Notes: generated by a model from the sequence alone, not told the origin. DNA of 64,000 bases from Nitrospiraceae bacterium (GCA_919902505.1 CAKKRE010000002.1:1-64000), one strand, 5' to 3'. Shown: positions 35,267 to 44,199, counted from the stretch's first letter. Numbers and translations are program-made.

Positions 35267-35282
35267 TGGCATGTCCATTGCT
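35267..35282 (+). promoter_or_regulatory. Sigma-54 promoter before flgF
   Basis: TGGCAT-GTCCA-TTGCT matches the -24/-12 consensus closely. Transcription would start near 35293, about 34 bases before the flgF ATG. It probably drives flgF-flgG-flgA-flgH-flgI-flgJ. Confidence 0.78.
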
Positions 35283-35326
35283 AACTCCCCCTGTAGCACG
35301 ACAAGTACATCTGGAATATACGAACA

Positions 35327-36094
35327 ATGAATCGAGCGATTTACCCCATACTGTCAGGCGCCGTAGCCCAGGAAAAACAACTCGCGGTCTTCGCCAATAA
35401 TCTGGCGAATGTGAACACGGCCGGATTCAAACAGGATCAGCAGGGGTTCCGCGGCCTCTTCGCCCGTGCCAGTTCGGCAGGGATGGGCCCCGTATCAGGA
35501 GGCCTCTCCTCCGCCATTTCGACCAGACCGGCCGGTCCCAGTGAACGGGTATTTGCCGAAGTGCATGGGGTCCGAACGGCCTTTGAGCCGGGGCGGATCC
35601 GCATTACTGGCAATCCACTGGATGTCGCCATACAGAACGATGGGTTTTTTGAGGTCAAGACCCCGGACGGGGTTCGCTATACGCGCAACGGCATCTTTTC
35701 TCTCGATAGCCAACGACGCCTGGTCACCAATCTCGGGCACCCTGTCATGGGGACCAAAGGAGAGATCAAGGTGCCGCCCGGCAACATTCAGATCAATGCG
35801 GAAGGGGCGATCCAGGTGGACGGCACTCCGATCGGCAGCATCAAAGTGGTCGAGTTTCCGGAGAACGGGATGCCGCAAAAGTTTGCCGAAGGACTGTTTG
35901 TCGGCGGGAAACCGACGGTGTCGACGAGGCCGCAGGTGCAGTCGGGACACATCGAAGAGTCCAACGTGAATTCGTTGAGTGAAATGGTGAAGATGATGCA
36001 AGGCATGCGCAGTTACGAGTCGGCGCAGAAATTGATCCAGACGATGGATCGCATGACCGAAACGGCCATTCAGGATCTTGGCCGGGTGCAATAG
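35327..36094 (+). CDS. flgF: Flagellar basal-body rod protein FlgF
   Basis: The 255-residue proximal-rod protein has the N-terminal LAVFANNLANVNTAGFKQDQ motif, the PLDVAIQNDGFFEVKTPDGVRYTRNG motif and the C-terminal EESNVNSLSEMVKMMQGMRSYESAQKLIQTMDRM helix. It differs from FlgG by the FlgF-type SGAVAQEKQ start. It lies ten bases before flgG. Confidence 0.94.
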   Translation: MNRAIYPILSGAVAQEKQLAVFANNLANVNTAGFKQDQQGFRGLFARASSAGMGPVSGGLSSAISTRPAGPSERVFAEVHGVRTAFEPGRIRITGNPLDVAIQNDGFFEVKTPDGVRYTRNGIFSLDSQRRLVTNLGHPVMGTKGEIKVPPGNIQINAEGAIQVDGTPIGSIKVVEFPENGMPQKFAEGLFVGGKPTVSTRPQVQSGHIEESNVNSLSEMVKMMQGMRSYESAQKLIQTMDRMTETAIQDLGRVQ

Positions 36095-36103
36095 GAGGAG
36101 CGT

Positions 36104-36895
36104 ATGATTCGCGCAATGTGGACGGCCGCGACAGGCATGACGGCCCAGCAACTGAACGTGGATACCATCGCCAACAATCTGGCGAACGTGAACACGAACG
36201 CGTTCAAACGCAGCCGTGCGGAATTCGGCGATCTGCTGTATCAGATCCAACGCTTGCCGGGCACGAACGCGTCGAACGTGGGCGTCTTTCCTGTCGGCGT
36301 GCAGGTCGGGGGCGGTGTGCGTCCCATTACGGTGGCCAAGGAATGGGTGCAAGGTAACATGCGGCAGACCGGGAACGATCTCGACTTGGCTATCGACGGC
36401 GCCGGATTTTTCCAAGTGACCCGGCCCGACGGGACCATCATGTATAGCCGCAACGGATCCTTCAAGCGCGATAACGTCGGCAACCTCGTGACCGGCGACG
36501 GCGACCAGCTCAACCCGGTGATTACGATTCCGTCGGGCGCGCTGAAAATCGATGTCGGCCAGGACGGGACCGTCTCCGTTCTGCTTCCCGGCGTCACACA
36601 AGCGTCGCAGGTGGGGCAGATTCAGTTGGTACGCTTCGACAACCCTTCGGGCTTGGTGGCGATGGGCGGCAACCTGTTCCTGGACAGCTTTGCCTCCGGA
36701 CCGGCGCAACAGGGTACCGGCGGATTCTCGACCGGCTTCGGCACCTTGCAGCAGGGATTCCTGGAAAGTTCGAACGTCAATCTGGCGGAGGAGATGGTCA
36801 ACATGATCATCGCCCAACGGAGTTACGAAATTAACTCCAAGACCATTCAGGCATCCGATGAAATGATGCAGATTGCCAACAACCTGCGCCGGTAA
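36104..36895 (+). CDS. flgG: Flagellar distal rod protein FlgG
   Basis: The 263-residue protein begins MIRAMWTAATGMTAQQLNVDTIANNLANVNTNAFKRSRAEF, the textbook FlgG start. It has DLAIDGAGFFQVTRPDGTIMYSRNGSF and the C-terminal SSNVNLAEEMVNMIIAQRSYEINSKTIQASDEMMQIANNLRR. It builds the distal rod. AGGAGG lies seven bases upstream. Confidence 0.96.
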   Translation: MIRAMWTAATGMTAQQLNVDTIANNLANVNTNAFKRSRAEFGDLLYQIQRLPGTNASNVGVFPVGVQVGGGVRPITVAKEWVQGNMRQTGNDLDLAIDGAGFFQVTRPDGTIMYSRNGSFKRDNVGNLVTGDGDQLNPVITIPSGALKIDVGQDGTVSVLLPGVTQASQVGQIQLVRFDNPSGLVAMGGNLFLDSFASGPAQQGTGGFSTGFGTLQQGFLESSNVNLAEEMVNMIIAQRSYEINSKTIQASDEMMQIANNLRR

Positions 36896-36927
36896 TCGGC
36901 GCCGCGCCTTCAACCAAGGGTGACACT

Positions 36928-37725
36928 GTGAATCGACTCAGCCTCCTGTCTGTTGCGACCATCAGCCTGGTCACGAGCGCGGTCCTCCCGGCCATGGCAG
37001 GGGAGCGGGCTCCGGTCCGGCCGCTGTTCCAGGTGCAGGGGGCTGTTGCGCATCAGGCGCAGGGTCTCCCGCAGGCCCGAGGGAAACGGCTCATCTATCC
37101 CGAACAAATCCGCGGGGTGATCCACGATTTCGTCAAGCGGGAACTTGCCGGACGCGCCGTCGACTGCCAGGTGGCAATCGGCGATCCTCAGCAGCCGATC
37201 GTCGTGCCATCCGGAACGGTCGATCTGCAAGTCAGCGCGGGACGATCGGACGAACCGCTGGGACGTCGAGTGTTCCAGATTCATCTGGCCGTGAACGGGC
37301 GATTCATCAAGACCGTCGATGCCACCGCCGATGTGGCCGCCATTGTCGAGGTGGTGGTGCCGGTGCGGTCGATCAAGGTCGACGAGGAGATCGCGGCCGA
37401 CGACGTCACCACGGAACGGATCGTCCTGTACGACCTGAAGCAACCGTTTGTGACCAGTCCTGCCGAAGTCATCGGTAAAGCGGCCATTCGCCCGCTTCCG
37501 CCTCAAAATGCCATACGCATGACTTCGGTGCGGCGCCCCTTCGCCGTGCACAAGGGCGATCGGGTGACGATTGAAGCCCGGCAGGGCGGGCTGTCGATTC
37601 AAACCGTGGGAGTCACGAAATCGCATGGTGAATTGGGTCAAACCATCACGGTCTCCAATGTCGATTCAGGCAAGGAATTGCGGGCGACCGTCGTTGCCCC
37701 GGGGGTGGTCCGTGTCAGTTTTTAA
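36928..37725 (+). CDS. flgA: P-ring assembly chaperone FlgA
   Basis: The 265-residue protein has a signal peptide (LLSVATISLVTSAVLPAMA) and SAF-type C-terminal domain (VVVPVRSIKVDEEIAADDVTTERI, then GKAAIRPLPPQNAIRMTSVRRPFAVHKGDRVTIEARQGGLSIQTVG). It works in the periplasm to fold and place FlgI. GTG 36928 is the start, with a modest AAGGG upstream. flgH starts inside its last codons. Confidence 0.92.
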   Translation: MNRLSLLSVATISLVTSAVLPAMAGERAPVRPLFQVQGAVAHQAQGLPQARGKRLIYPEQIRGVIHDFVKRELAGRAVDCQVAIGDPQQPIVVPSGTVDLQVSAGRSDEPLGRRVFQIHLAVNGRFIKTVDATADVAAIVEVVVPVRSIKVDEEIAADDVTTERIVLYDLKQPFVTSPAEVIGKAAIRPLPPQNAIRMTSVRRPFAVHKGDRVTIEARQGGLSIQTVGVTKSHGELGQTITVSNVDSGKELRATVVAPGVVRVSF

Positions 37726-38428
37726 CCGGTCTCTCACACAATATCGCTGCATCCGGTTCATCTGGTTCGGTGTGGCGCTGTGCGTGATGGTCGGTTGTTC
37801 GGCCTCGCCCAGCACGAAGCAGCAAAAGGTGGAGATGGCCAAATTGCCTCCCCCCAAGACCATGGGGTCGCTGTGGCAGGAAGAGAATGGGCGGGCCTAT
37901 CTCTATGAAGATCTTCGCGCCATGCGCATCGGCGACATCATCACGATTCTGATCGTGGAAAAACACAAGGGCTCGAAGAGCGCCGATACGAACGCAGAGC
38001 GAGACTCCACTATTTCGAATGGAATCGGCGGGACCGGGATGGGCTATCTCGGCATTCCGGGAATCCGCCTGGGCGGAGAAGCCAAGCGAGGGTTCGGCAT
38101 CGATGCCACTGCGAAGAGCAAGTTCGGCGGCAAAGGCGCAACCAACCGGGAAGACACGTTGACGGGCACGATTTCGGCCATCGTGACGGAAGTGTTGCCG
38201 AACGGAGATTTACGGGTCGAGGGCCGACGTGAGGTGACCGTCAATTCGGAACGCCAGATCATGACCATCGGGGGCATCGTCAGGCGTGTGGATGTGAATA
38301 CGAAGAACACGGTGCAGTCGAGCGCCATTGCCGACGCCAAGATCGAATACTCCGGCCTGGGAGTCGTCGACGATGTACAGCGGCCGGGCTGGCTCGTCAG
38401 AATTCTGGATTGGGTCTACCCGTTCTAA
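37712..38428 (+). CDS. flgH: Flagellar L-ring lipoprotein FlgH
   Basis: The 238-residue protein starts at a GTG overlapping the flgA end and has a signal peptide with lipobox MVGC (Cys29). Then come SLWQEENGRAYLYEDLRAMRIGDIITILIVEKHKGSKSADT and the C-terminal GDLRVEGRREVTVNSERQIMTIGGIVRR, both diagnostic of FlgH. It forms the outer-membrane L ring, confirming a Gram-negative envelope. The longer reading from 37571 is a shadow of flgA. Confidence 0.94.
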   Translation: MSVFNRSLTQYRCIRFIWFGVALCVMVGCSASPSTKQQKVEMAKLPPPKTMGSLWQEENGRAYLYEDLRAMRIGDIITILIVEKHKGSKSADTNAERDSTISNGIGGTGMGYLGIPGIRLGGEAKRGFGIDATAKSKFGGKGATNREDTLTGTISAIVTEVLPNGDLRVEGRREVTVNSERQIMTIGGIVRRVDVNTKNTVQSSAIADAKIEYSGLGVVDDVQRPGWLVRILDWVYPF

Positions 38429-38471
38429 TCGCAAGTCCGTCGAGAAGCATCGACCAGCCACAGGAGTCATC

Positions 38472-39782
38472 ATGACGAGGCCGCGCAAACAACAACGGGC
38501 GATGATTACGCAATGCTTTCGTCTCATGCTTTCAAGCGGGGTTCTGCGACCGGCCTCGATGGATCCCGGCCTCCTTGCGCGCCCATGGACACCTCCGCCG
38601 CCGAAGCCGGTGCCTGTTCCTGAAAGACAGCCACAAGGAACGGCCTGGTTTCGGCGAACCGTGGTGGGCATGCTGGCCTTCCTCACGATCACGTTATTTA
38701 CGGCCTCATTGGCCCAGGCTGTTCGAGTCAAGGACGTGGCCACGATCGAAGGCGTGCGCGAAAACCAGCTGATCGGGTATGGATTGGTCGTCGGTCTCGA
38801 CCGGACGGGCGATCAGGTCATCGGCGGACAGTTCACGATTCAAGCCATGATGTCCATGTTGAACAAGATGGGCATCAATCTGGTGATCGATCCCATCCAG
38901 TTGCTCACCCGCAATATTGCGTCGGTAATGGTGACGGCGAAACTCCCGCCGTTTGTGAAACCCGGCATGACGCTGGACGCGGTCGTTTCTTCCATGGCCA
39001 ATGCGAAAAGTCTCCAAGGCGGCACGCTGCTGTCGACGCCGCTGAAGGCGCCGAACCAACAGGTGTTTGCGGTGGCTCAAGGGCCGGTCTCCATCGGTGG
39101 ATTCCTCGGCGGGACCGGGGGCGCCGGCGGCGCGACGATTACCAAGAACCATCAGGCGGCCGGGGTGGTGCCTGCCGGCGCCATCGTAGAAAAAGAGTTG
39201 GTGGTGGATATCGAGAACTGGGACACCGTGTCCGTGTTGCTGCGGCATCCCGATTTCACCACCGCCATTCGCACGGCGGAAGCGATCGACGGGACATTTG
39301 GGAAGGGCACGGCTGTCCCGGTGAATGCAGGCCTCGTCAAAACGTCGCTTCCCGCAACCTTTCACGGACGGGTCGTGGAATATATCGCGACCATGGAGGG
39401 ATTGGACGTCACCGTCGATGTCGCCGCCAAAGTGGTGGTGAATGAACGCACCGGTACGGTCGTGCTCGGCGAACATGTGCGGTTATCCACGTGCGCGATC
39501 TCGCATGGCAACCTCACGATTTCCGTCAAGAACACGCTCAACGTGTCACAGCCTCCGGCTCCGTTGATCGGCTCGACCCAAGGGCAAACGACGGTCACGC
39601 CCGATGTGCAGACAGAAGTCACCGAACAGGAGTCGCGACTGATCGTGGTCGATCAAACGGTGACGCTTGGAGAAGTGGTACGGGCACTCAACGCGGTGGG
39701 CGTGACTCCGCGAGATCTCGTGGCCATCCTGTCGGCCCTGCGTTCCGCCGGAGCACTTCAAGCGAATCTTGAGATTGTCTAA
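38472..39782 (+). CDS. flgI: Flagellar P-ring protein FlgI
   Basis: The 436-residue reading from ATG 38472 (AGGAG eight bases upstream) has an unusual basic, Pro-rich N-terminal extension of about 60 residues before the signal segment (VVGMLAFLTITLFTASLAQA). The mature part has the FlgI hallmarks VRVKDVATIEGVRENQLIGYGLVVGLDRTGDQ, NIASVMVTAKLPPFVKPGMTLDAVVSSMANAKSLQGGTLL and the ending LRSAGALQANLEIV. Family length is about 365, so a later start is possible. It forms the P ring around the rod. Confidence 0.92.
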   Translation: MTRPRKQQRAMITQCFRLMLSSGVLRPASMDPGLLARPWTPPPPKPVPVPERQPQGTAWFRRTVVGMLAFLTITLFTASLAQAVRVKDVATIEGVRENQLIGYGLVVGLDRTGDQVIGGQFTIQAMMSMLNKMGINLVIDPIQLLTRNIASVMVTAKLPPFVKPGMTLDAVVSSMANAKSLQGGTLLSTPLKAPNQQVFAVAQGPVSIGGFLGGTGGAGGATITKNHQAAGVVPAGAIVEKELVVDIENWDTVSVLLRHPDFTTAIRTAEAIDGTFGKGTAVPVNAGLVKTSLPATFHGRVVEYIATMEGLDVTVDVAAKVVVNERTGTVVLGEHVRLSTCAISHGNLTISVKNTLNVSQPPAPLIGSTQGQTTVTPDVQTEVTEQESRLIVVDQTVTLGEVVRALNAVGVTPRDLVAILSALRSAGALQANLEIV

Positions 39783-39800
39783 GAAAGGGCCACGCTTCCA

Positions 39801-40130
39801 ATGGAAATACAGCATCTTATGTCAGGCCAACTCGATCTGGTCCAAATGGCGACTCCACAGCCGCTCGGATTCCGCGGTCCGGTCGAACAGGGGCCGGCAG
39901 GGGACAAGGCCCGCGCGGCGCTCCATAAAGCCGGGCAGGAGTTTGAAGCGTATTTCATTTCTTATCTGATTAAAAATATGAGGGAAACTGTTCCGAAGGG
40001 ACTCCTGGACCGGAAAAGCGAGCAGGTCTGGTATTCCTTTTACGATCAAGAGATAGCCAAGTTATCCACAGAAGCAGGGGGGATCGGCATTACGGCATTC
40101 GTCGATGCCTATGCAGAAAAACTTCCCTGA
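39801..40130 (+). CDS. flgJ: Rod-binding protein FlgJ (N-terminal domain only)
   Basis: The 109-residue protein contains AGQEFEAYFISYLIKNMRETVPKGLLDRKSEQVWYSFYDQEIAKLSTEAGGIGITAFVDAY, the rod-binding (rod-scaffold) domain of FlgJ. The muramidase domain found in enterobacterial FlgJ is absent, which is common in many phyla; a separate hydrolase must then open the cell wall. It lies 18 bases after flgI. Confidence 0.9.
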   Translation: MEIQHLMSGQLDLVQMATPQPLGFRGPVEQGPAGDKARAALHKAGQEFEAYFISYLIKNMRETVPKGLLDRKSEQVWYSFYDQEIAKLSTEAGGIGITAFVDAYAEKLP

Positions 40131-40145
40131 TTCGATCGCTTTTCC

Positions 40146-40173
40146 TAAAGTTCCCGGCCGATCCCGCCGATAG
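40146..40173 (+). promoter_or_regulatory. Sigma-28-like promoter before flgM
   Basis: TAAAGTTC, 12 bases, GCCGATAG is the best FliA-type match in the window. The predicted start is near 40180, with flgM at 40235. It fits FlgM being made with late genes. Confidence 0.65.
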
Positions 40174-40234
40174 AGTACTCGACTAGGGGAAAGGCCTTTC
40201 GGAAGACCCTGGCAATGGGGGAGGAGAAGCAGTC

Positions 40235-40540
40235 ATGGAGATCTCACATAACGGCCGGGCGGCAGATCTCGCGAAAATCCTGTTGGGAGTTCAGGACACT
40301 GAACGGACACACAACAAGAAGACCGCGTCTCAGGGGACGCAGTCACAGGATCGTGTCCAGATTTCCGAACAGGCCAAGGAACTCCAGCGTCTGAGGGCGG
40401 CAGCGGAGCAGCCGGATGCGGAGCGCGATGCCAGAGTCGGTCAAATTCGTCAGTCGGTCGAAGGGGGCACGTACAACGTGGACGGCAAGAAGGTTGCGGA
40501 TGCCATCATTCGTAACGTTCTGACCGACGCGGCCCTGTAA
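40235..40540 (+). CDS. flgM: Anti-sigma-28 factor FlgM
   Basis: The 101-residue protein has the FlgM pattern: a loose N-terminus, then DRVQISEQAKELQRLRAAAEQ and the C-terminal helix RDARVGQIRQSVEGGTYNVDGKKVADAIIRNVL that binds FliA. It is exported through the finished hook so that FliA is released. GGGGGAGG lies upstream. Confidence 0.9.
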   Translation: MEISHNGRAADLAKILLGVQDTERTHNKKTASQGTQSQDRVQISEQAKELQRLRAAAEQPDAERDARVGQIRQSVEGGTYNVDGKKVADAIIRNVLTDAAL

Positions 40541-40616
40541 CGTCCCTCGCGTACGGCTCGACTCTTCGATCACGCGGACTCACATGCCGGAACCATTCGT
40601 TTGAAGGGGAGATATC

Positions 40617-41066
40617 GTGTCGACCGTACAGCAGCCGCTCGCCACAGCCTCCGACTCCCTTCTTTGCCGCATGCTCGACAAACTCACGGCTTTTCAGGCC
40701 CTGTTGATTGAAGAGCAGGACGCCATTCGATCCCTTTCATTCGGACAATTCACATCCGTGACCATGCGAAAAACTCACCTATTGGATGAGATTCGTGAAT
40801 TGGAACAGCAGCGTAGAACCAGGCCGTCATCGACGGCGTCGCTGGCTCCGTCGCTCGTGCTCGAACAGCAGGAAGCCGACCTCATTGCGGCAATCGGACA
40901 GACCGATCGGCTGAACCGGTTCAACGCCGCCCTCATCGGGCAGTCGCTTGAATTTTTGCAGGGCACGCTTCGGCTCTGGCAGCGCTCACCGCAGTCGGGG
41001 GCCTTGTATTCTTCATCCGGCTCCGCCGTGGCGGAAAGCGGCGGCAGAGCGAGAGCCAAGGGATAA
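40617..41066 (+). CDS. flgN: Flagellar export chaperone FlgN
   Basis: The 149-residue, mostly helical protein has LLCRMLDKLTAFQALLIEEQDAIRSLSFGQFTSVTMRKTHLLDEIREL, the FlgN pattern, and ends in a basic Ser/Gly tail. FlgN escorts FlgK and FlgL, encoded next. The GTG start follows AAGGGGA. Confidence 0.85.
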   Translation: MSTVQQPLATASDSLLCRMLDKLTAFQALLIEEQDAIRSLSFGQFTSVTMRKTHLLDEIRELEQQRRTRPSSTASLAPSLVLEQQEADLIAAIGQTDRLNRFNAALIGQSLEFLQGTLRLWQRSPQSGALYSSSGSAVAESGGRARAKG

Positions 41067-41077
41067 CGGGTGGTCGT

Positions 41078-42472
41078 ATGTCGGGACTGAACGGACTTTT
41101 CGGAGTCGGCTCTAACGCATTGGCGACCTTCCAGCGGGCCTTGTCCGTCACCGGTCAGAATATTGCCAACGTCAGCACCCCGGGTTATTCTCGCCAGGAG
41201 ATCATCCTCACTGAAGCTCTGCCTGAGAATGGTCAGCCCGGCCAAATTGGAACCGGCGTCCAGGCGTCTGAAATTCGTCGCTCCGTCGATCGCTTCGTCG
41301 AACAACGATTGTTGAGTTCGAACGAGCGGATTGGCCAGTTTACAGCATCACAGAAATCCCTCTCGCAAATTCAATTGCTGTTCAATGATGCGAACGATCA
41401 AGGTATCGCGGCAGGCCTCAATGAGTTCTTCAAGGCCTGGCAGGATGTCGCCACCAATCCTGCCGATCTGACCGCCCGCACCGTGCTACTGACCAAGGCC
41501 GATGGGGTCACCAAACTGTTGAATCAGGCGGCCTCGCAACTGTCGGCGCAACGCATTTCGCTGGATGGCCAGGTTCAGAGCAGCATTAACGACGTCAACT
41601 CCCTAGCGAGCAAGATTGCCGATCTGAACAGCCAGATCAAGCTGGCAGAGGTTAGCGGTCAGCAGGCCAACGATTTGCGCGATCAGCGCGGTCGGTTTCT
41701 GAATGATCTTGCCGGCCTGGTCGATATCTCCTCGATTGAGGACGCCACCGGACAGATGACGGTGTTCGTCGGGATCGGACAGTTGCTGGTTACGGAGCAG
41801 AAGGCCTACGCACTGACCGGCGTCTCGAACGTGGCCAACAATGGCCTCCTGGACGTGCGGTACGATGGGGGAACCGGACCCAATACGGATATCACGTCGG
41901 TGATCGGCGGCGGTCGGCTCAAGGGGTTGATCGACGCGCGGGATACTACTGCGGTGGGTCTGCAGACATCGCTCAATACCCTCACCTCTCAACTCGTCTC
42001 GCAGGTCAACACCCAGCATCGCCTGGGGTACGGTCTGGATGGATCCACGACGCAGGACTTCTTTACGGCTTCAGGGACCACGGCCGGCACCATCAGCCTG
42101 GCCCTGACCGATCGACAGAAGATCGCGGCCTCATCCACTGCCGCCGGCGTGCCCGGGAACAATGTAAATGCCCTGGCGTTGAGTAGCCTGCAAGCGGCAG
42201 CGGTAGCGGGATTGGGCAACACGACCTTTCAAAGTTACTATAGTGCTATGGCCGGAAGCTTCGGCGCGACCCTCCAGGGGGCCACACGCGATCTGCAAGG
42301 GCAGGAGATCCTGCACAACCAGTTGCTGTCGCACCGGGCGGAAGCGTCCGGGGTGTCGATGGACGAAGAGCTCATCAATCTATTGAAGTATCAACGCGCA
42401 TTTGAGGCAGCCTCGAAGCTGATTACCACCAGCGATGAGATGCTGCAGACCATTCTGACATTAAAACGGTAA
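41078..42472 (+). CDS. flgK: Hook-filament junction protein FlgK (HAP1)
   Basis: The 464-residue protein has the N-terminal LFGVGSNALATFQRALSVTGQNIANVSTPGYSRQEI motif, the coiled segment GLNEFFKAWQDVATNPADLTARTVLL and the C-terminal GVSMDEELINLLKYQRAFEAASKLITTSDEMLQTILTLKR. The length is short but normal for FlgK outside enterobacteria. It joins hook and filament. Confidence 0.95.
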   Translation: MSGLNGLFGVGSNALATFQRALSVTGQNIANVSTPGYSRQEIILTEALPENGQPGQIGTGVQASEIRRSVDRFVEQRLLSSNERIGQFTASQKSLSQIQLLFNDANDQGIAAGLNEFFKAWQDVATNPADLTARTVLLTKADGVTKLLNQAASQLSAQRISLDGQVQSSINDVNSLASKIADLNSQIKLAEVSGQQANDLRDQRGRFLNDLAGLVDISSIEDATGQMTVFVGIGQLLVTEQKAYALTGVSNVANNGLLDVRYDGGTGPNTDITSVIGGGRLKGLIDARDTTAVGLQTSLNTLTSQLVSQVNTQHRLGYGLDGSTTQDFFTASGTTAGTISLALTDRQKIAASSTAAGVPGNNVNALALSSLQAAAVAGLGNTTFQSYYSAMAGSFGATLQGATRDLQGQEILHNQLLSHRAEASGVSMDEELINLLKYQRAFEAASKLITTSDEMLQTILTLKR

Positions 42473-42503
42473 TAGCCTCGTCATCTCACAGGGAGCAACC
42501 AGT

Positions 42504-43394
42504 ATGAGAGTCGCCGACCAACAAATGTATGGAACCTTGCTCGGCAATCTTCAACGCTCCCGGTTGCAGTTGCTCACCTCGCAGGAACAGATTTCCAGCC
42601 AGAAACGGGTCACCAATCCATCGGACGATCCAAGCGCGTTCGGACAGATCGTGCTCGACAAATCTGCGCTCTCGCAGACGACGCAATGGATTCGCAATAT
42701 TAATTTCGGCACGGCCAGGGTTGATGCTGCCGACCACGCATTGGGACAGGTGCAGAACCTGATTACCAGAGTGCGGGAGCTGACCATTCAGGCGAGCAGC
42801 GACACGACGTCCGCAGAAGGGCGTCAGAGCATCGCCAAAGAGGTCCGGCAGCTTCAGCGCCAGCTGGTTCAACTCGGCAATACGGAAGTGGCCGGGCAGG
42901 CGGTCTTCGGCGGGACGAAAACGGATGTGACTCCCTTCACGATTACGGCAGGAGATACGGTCGCCTATCAGGGTAACAGCGAAATCCAGTCGATCGCGGT
43001 CGGTGAAAACCAAACCGTGCAAATCCTCGTGCCGGGAAGCAGTATTTTTGCCGGATCGACCACCAACATGTTCGATTCCCTACGTGACCTCCTTGCGGCA
43101 TTGGAAAGCAACAATCGCCCCGGTATTCAAGCAGGACTGGGGAATCTGGATTTGGCGACGGCCCAAATCAGCGATGCGCAGGGCACCGTCGGAGCCCTTG
43201 CCAACCGTTTGCAAGTCACACACGAGGCGTTGGACACGGCCACGTTGACCATCACGAAATCCATCTCGGACAATCAAGATGCCGATCTTGCCACCGCCAT
43301 TACCCAACTCCGTCTCCAGGAAGTGGCCGTGCAGGCCGCCAGTGAAACGTTTGTCAAAATTTTCGACTCGTCGTTGATCAACTATCTCCGGTAA
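42504..43394 (+). CDS. flgL: Hook-filament junction protein FlgL (HAP3)
   Basis: The 296-residue flagellin-like protein has N-terminal MRVADQQMYGTLLGNLQRSRLQLLTSQEQISSQKRVTNPSDDPSAFGQIV and C-terminal DADLATAITQLRLQEVAVQAASETFVKIFDSSLINYLR. The flagellin gene itself is not here. It lies 31 bases after flgK, in the flgM-flgN-flgK-flgL run. Confidence 0.94.
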   Translation: MRVADQQMYGTLLGNLQRSRLQLLTSQEQISSQKRVTNPSDDPSAFGQIVLDKSALSQTTQWIRNINFGTARVDAADHALGQVQNLITRVRELTIQASSDTTSAEGRQSIAKEVRQLQRQLVQLGNTEVAGQAVFGGTKTDVTPFTITAGDTVAYQGNSEIQSIAVGENQTVQILVPGSSIFAGSTTNMFDSLRDLLAALESNNRPGIQAGLGNLDLATAQISDAQGTVGALANRLQVTHEALDTATLTITKSISDNQDADLATAITQLRLQEVAVQAASETFVKIFDSSLINYLR

Positions 43395-43401
43395 GTCACG
43401 C

Positions 43402-43429
43402 TCAAGTTCATCTCTAACGGAACCGATAT
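43402..43429 (+). promoter_or_regulatory. Sigma-28-like promoter before csrA
   Basis: TCAAGTTC, 12 bases, ACCGATAT. It starts seven bases after the flgL stop and would begin transcription near 43436, ahead of csrA at 43468. It suggests a late-gene burst of CsrA and FliW. Confidence 0.55.
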
Positions 43430-43467
43430 ATCCATGTACCCGTATTCACATGCCAAGGAAGGCTTGT

Positions 43468-43713
43468 ATGCTGGTCTTAACACGACGTCGGGGAGAGGGT
43501 GTGACTATCGGTCCCGATGTCCGCATTGTGGTGCTCGGCATCAAAGGCGGTCAGGTCCGGCTGGGAATCGAAGCTCCGCCCAACGTGCAAGTACATCGCG
43601 ATGAAGTGCATGCGAGGATTCAAGAGGAGAATCGTATCGCAGCGGGGCCCGGGGTCATCCCCCTGGAGGCCTTTCGTCAGTTGTCCAATAAAACCGGGCG
43701 CCGTGGAGGGTGA
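43468..43713 (+). CDS. csrA: Carbon storage regulator CsrA
   Basis: The 81-residue protein begins MLVLTRRRGEGVTIGPDVRIVVLGIKGGQVRLGIEAP, the conserved CsrA fold. ATG 43468 is chosen over 43450 because AAGGAAGG precedes it and the conserved N-terminus starts there. CsrA binds GGA motifs in mRNA leaders, classically that of flagellin. fliW follows nine bases later. Confidence 0.96.
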   Translation: MLVLTRRRGEGVTIGPDVRIVVLGIKGGQVRLGIEAPPNVQVHRDEVHARIQEENRIAAGPGVIPLEAFRQLSNKTGRRGG

Positions 43714-43722
43714 GAACAGATC

Positions 43723-44199
43723 ATGAAGTGTCGGTCGACCAGATTCGGAGCGTTTGAGGTGCACGACGACACGCTCCTGGTGTTTCCCTCCGGGATTCTC
43801 GGGTTTCCGGACTGGAGCAAGTACGTGATCCTCGATCACGATACGGATGTCCCGTTCAAGTGGCTCCAATGTGTCGAGGAACCTCAGTTGGCCTTCGTGA
43901 TCCTCGATCCGGCCTTCTTCAAACCCGACTATCAGACCGAGATCCCATTGGATGCGCTCATCGAAATTCAAAAGCAGGACAGCGACGAGCTGTCCGTCGT
44001 GACCATCTTGACCATTCCTTCAGACGATCCCACTGCCGTGACGGCCAATTTGCGGGGACCGTTGGTGATGAATCACCGAACCAGGCTCTGCAAGCAATTG
44101 GTCCTCTCTGAAGATTGGCCGACCCGGTATCCCCTCTTTTCCGCTGCCCCCGCACAACGCCCCACTCCGGCGGTTCCCCTTCAAGCGTCAGCTCGCTAA
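43723..44199 (+). CDS. fliW: Flagellar assembly factor FliW (CsrA antagonist)
   Basis: The 158-residue protein has the FliW pattern: FEVHDDTLLVFPSGILGFPDWSKYVILD, PFKWLQCVEEPQLAFVILDP and LTIPSDDPTAVTANLRGPLVMNHRTRLCKQLVL. FliW binds CsrA and flagellin by turns, so free flagellin level sets flagellin translation. Its presence predicts CsrA control of a flagellin gene outside this window. Confidence 0.95.
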   Translation: MKCRSTRFGAFEVHDDTLLVFPSGILGFPDWSKYVILDHDTDVPFKWLQCVEEPQLAFVILDPAFFKPDYQTEIPLDALIEIQKQDSDELSVVTILTIPSDDPTAVTANLRGPLVMNHRTRLCKQLVLSEDWPTRYPLFSAAPAQRPTPAVPLQASAR

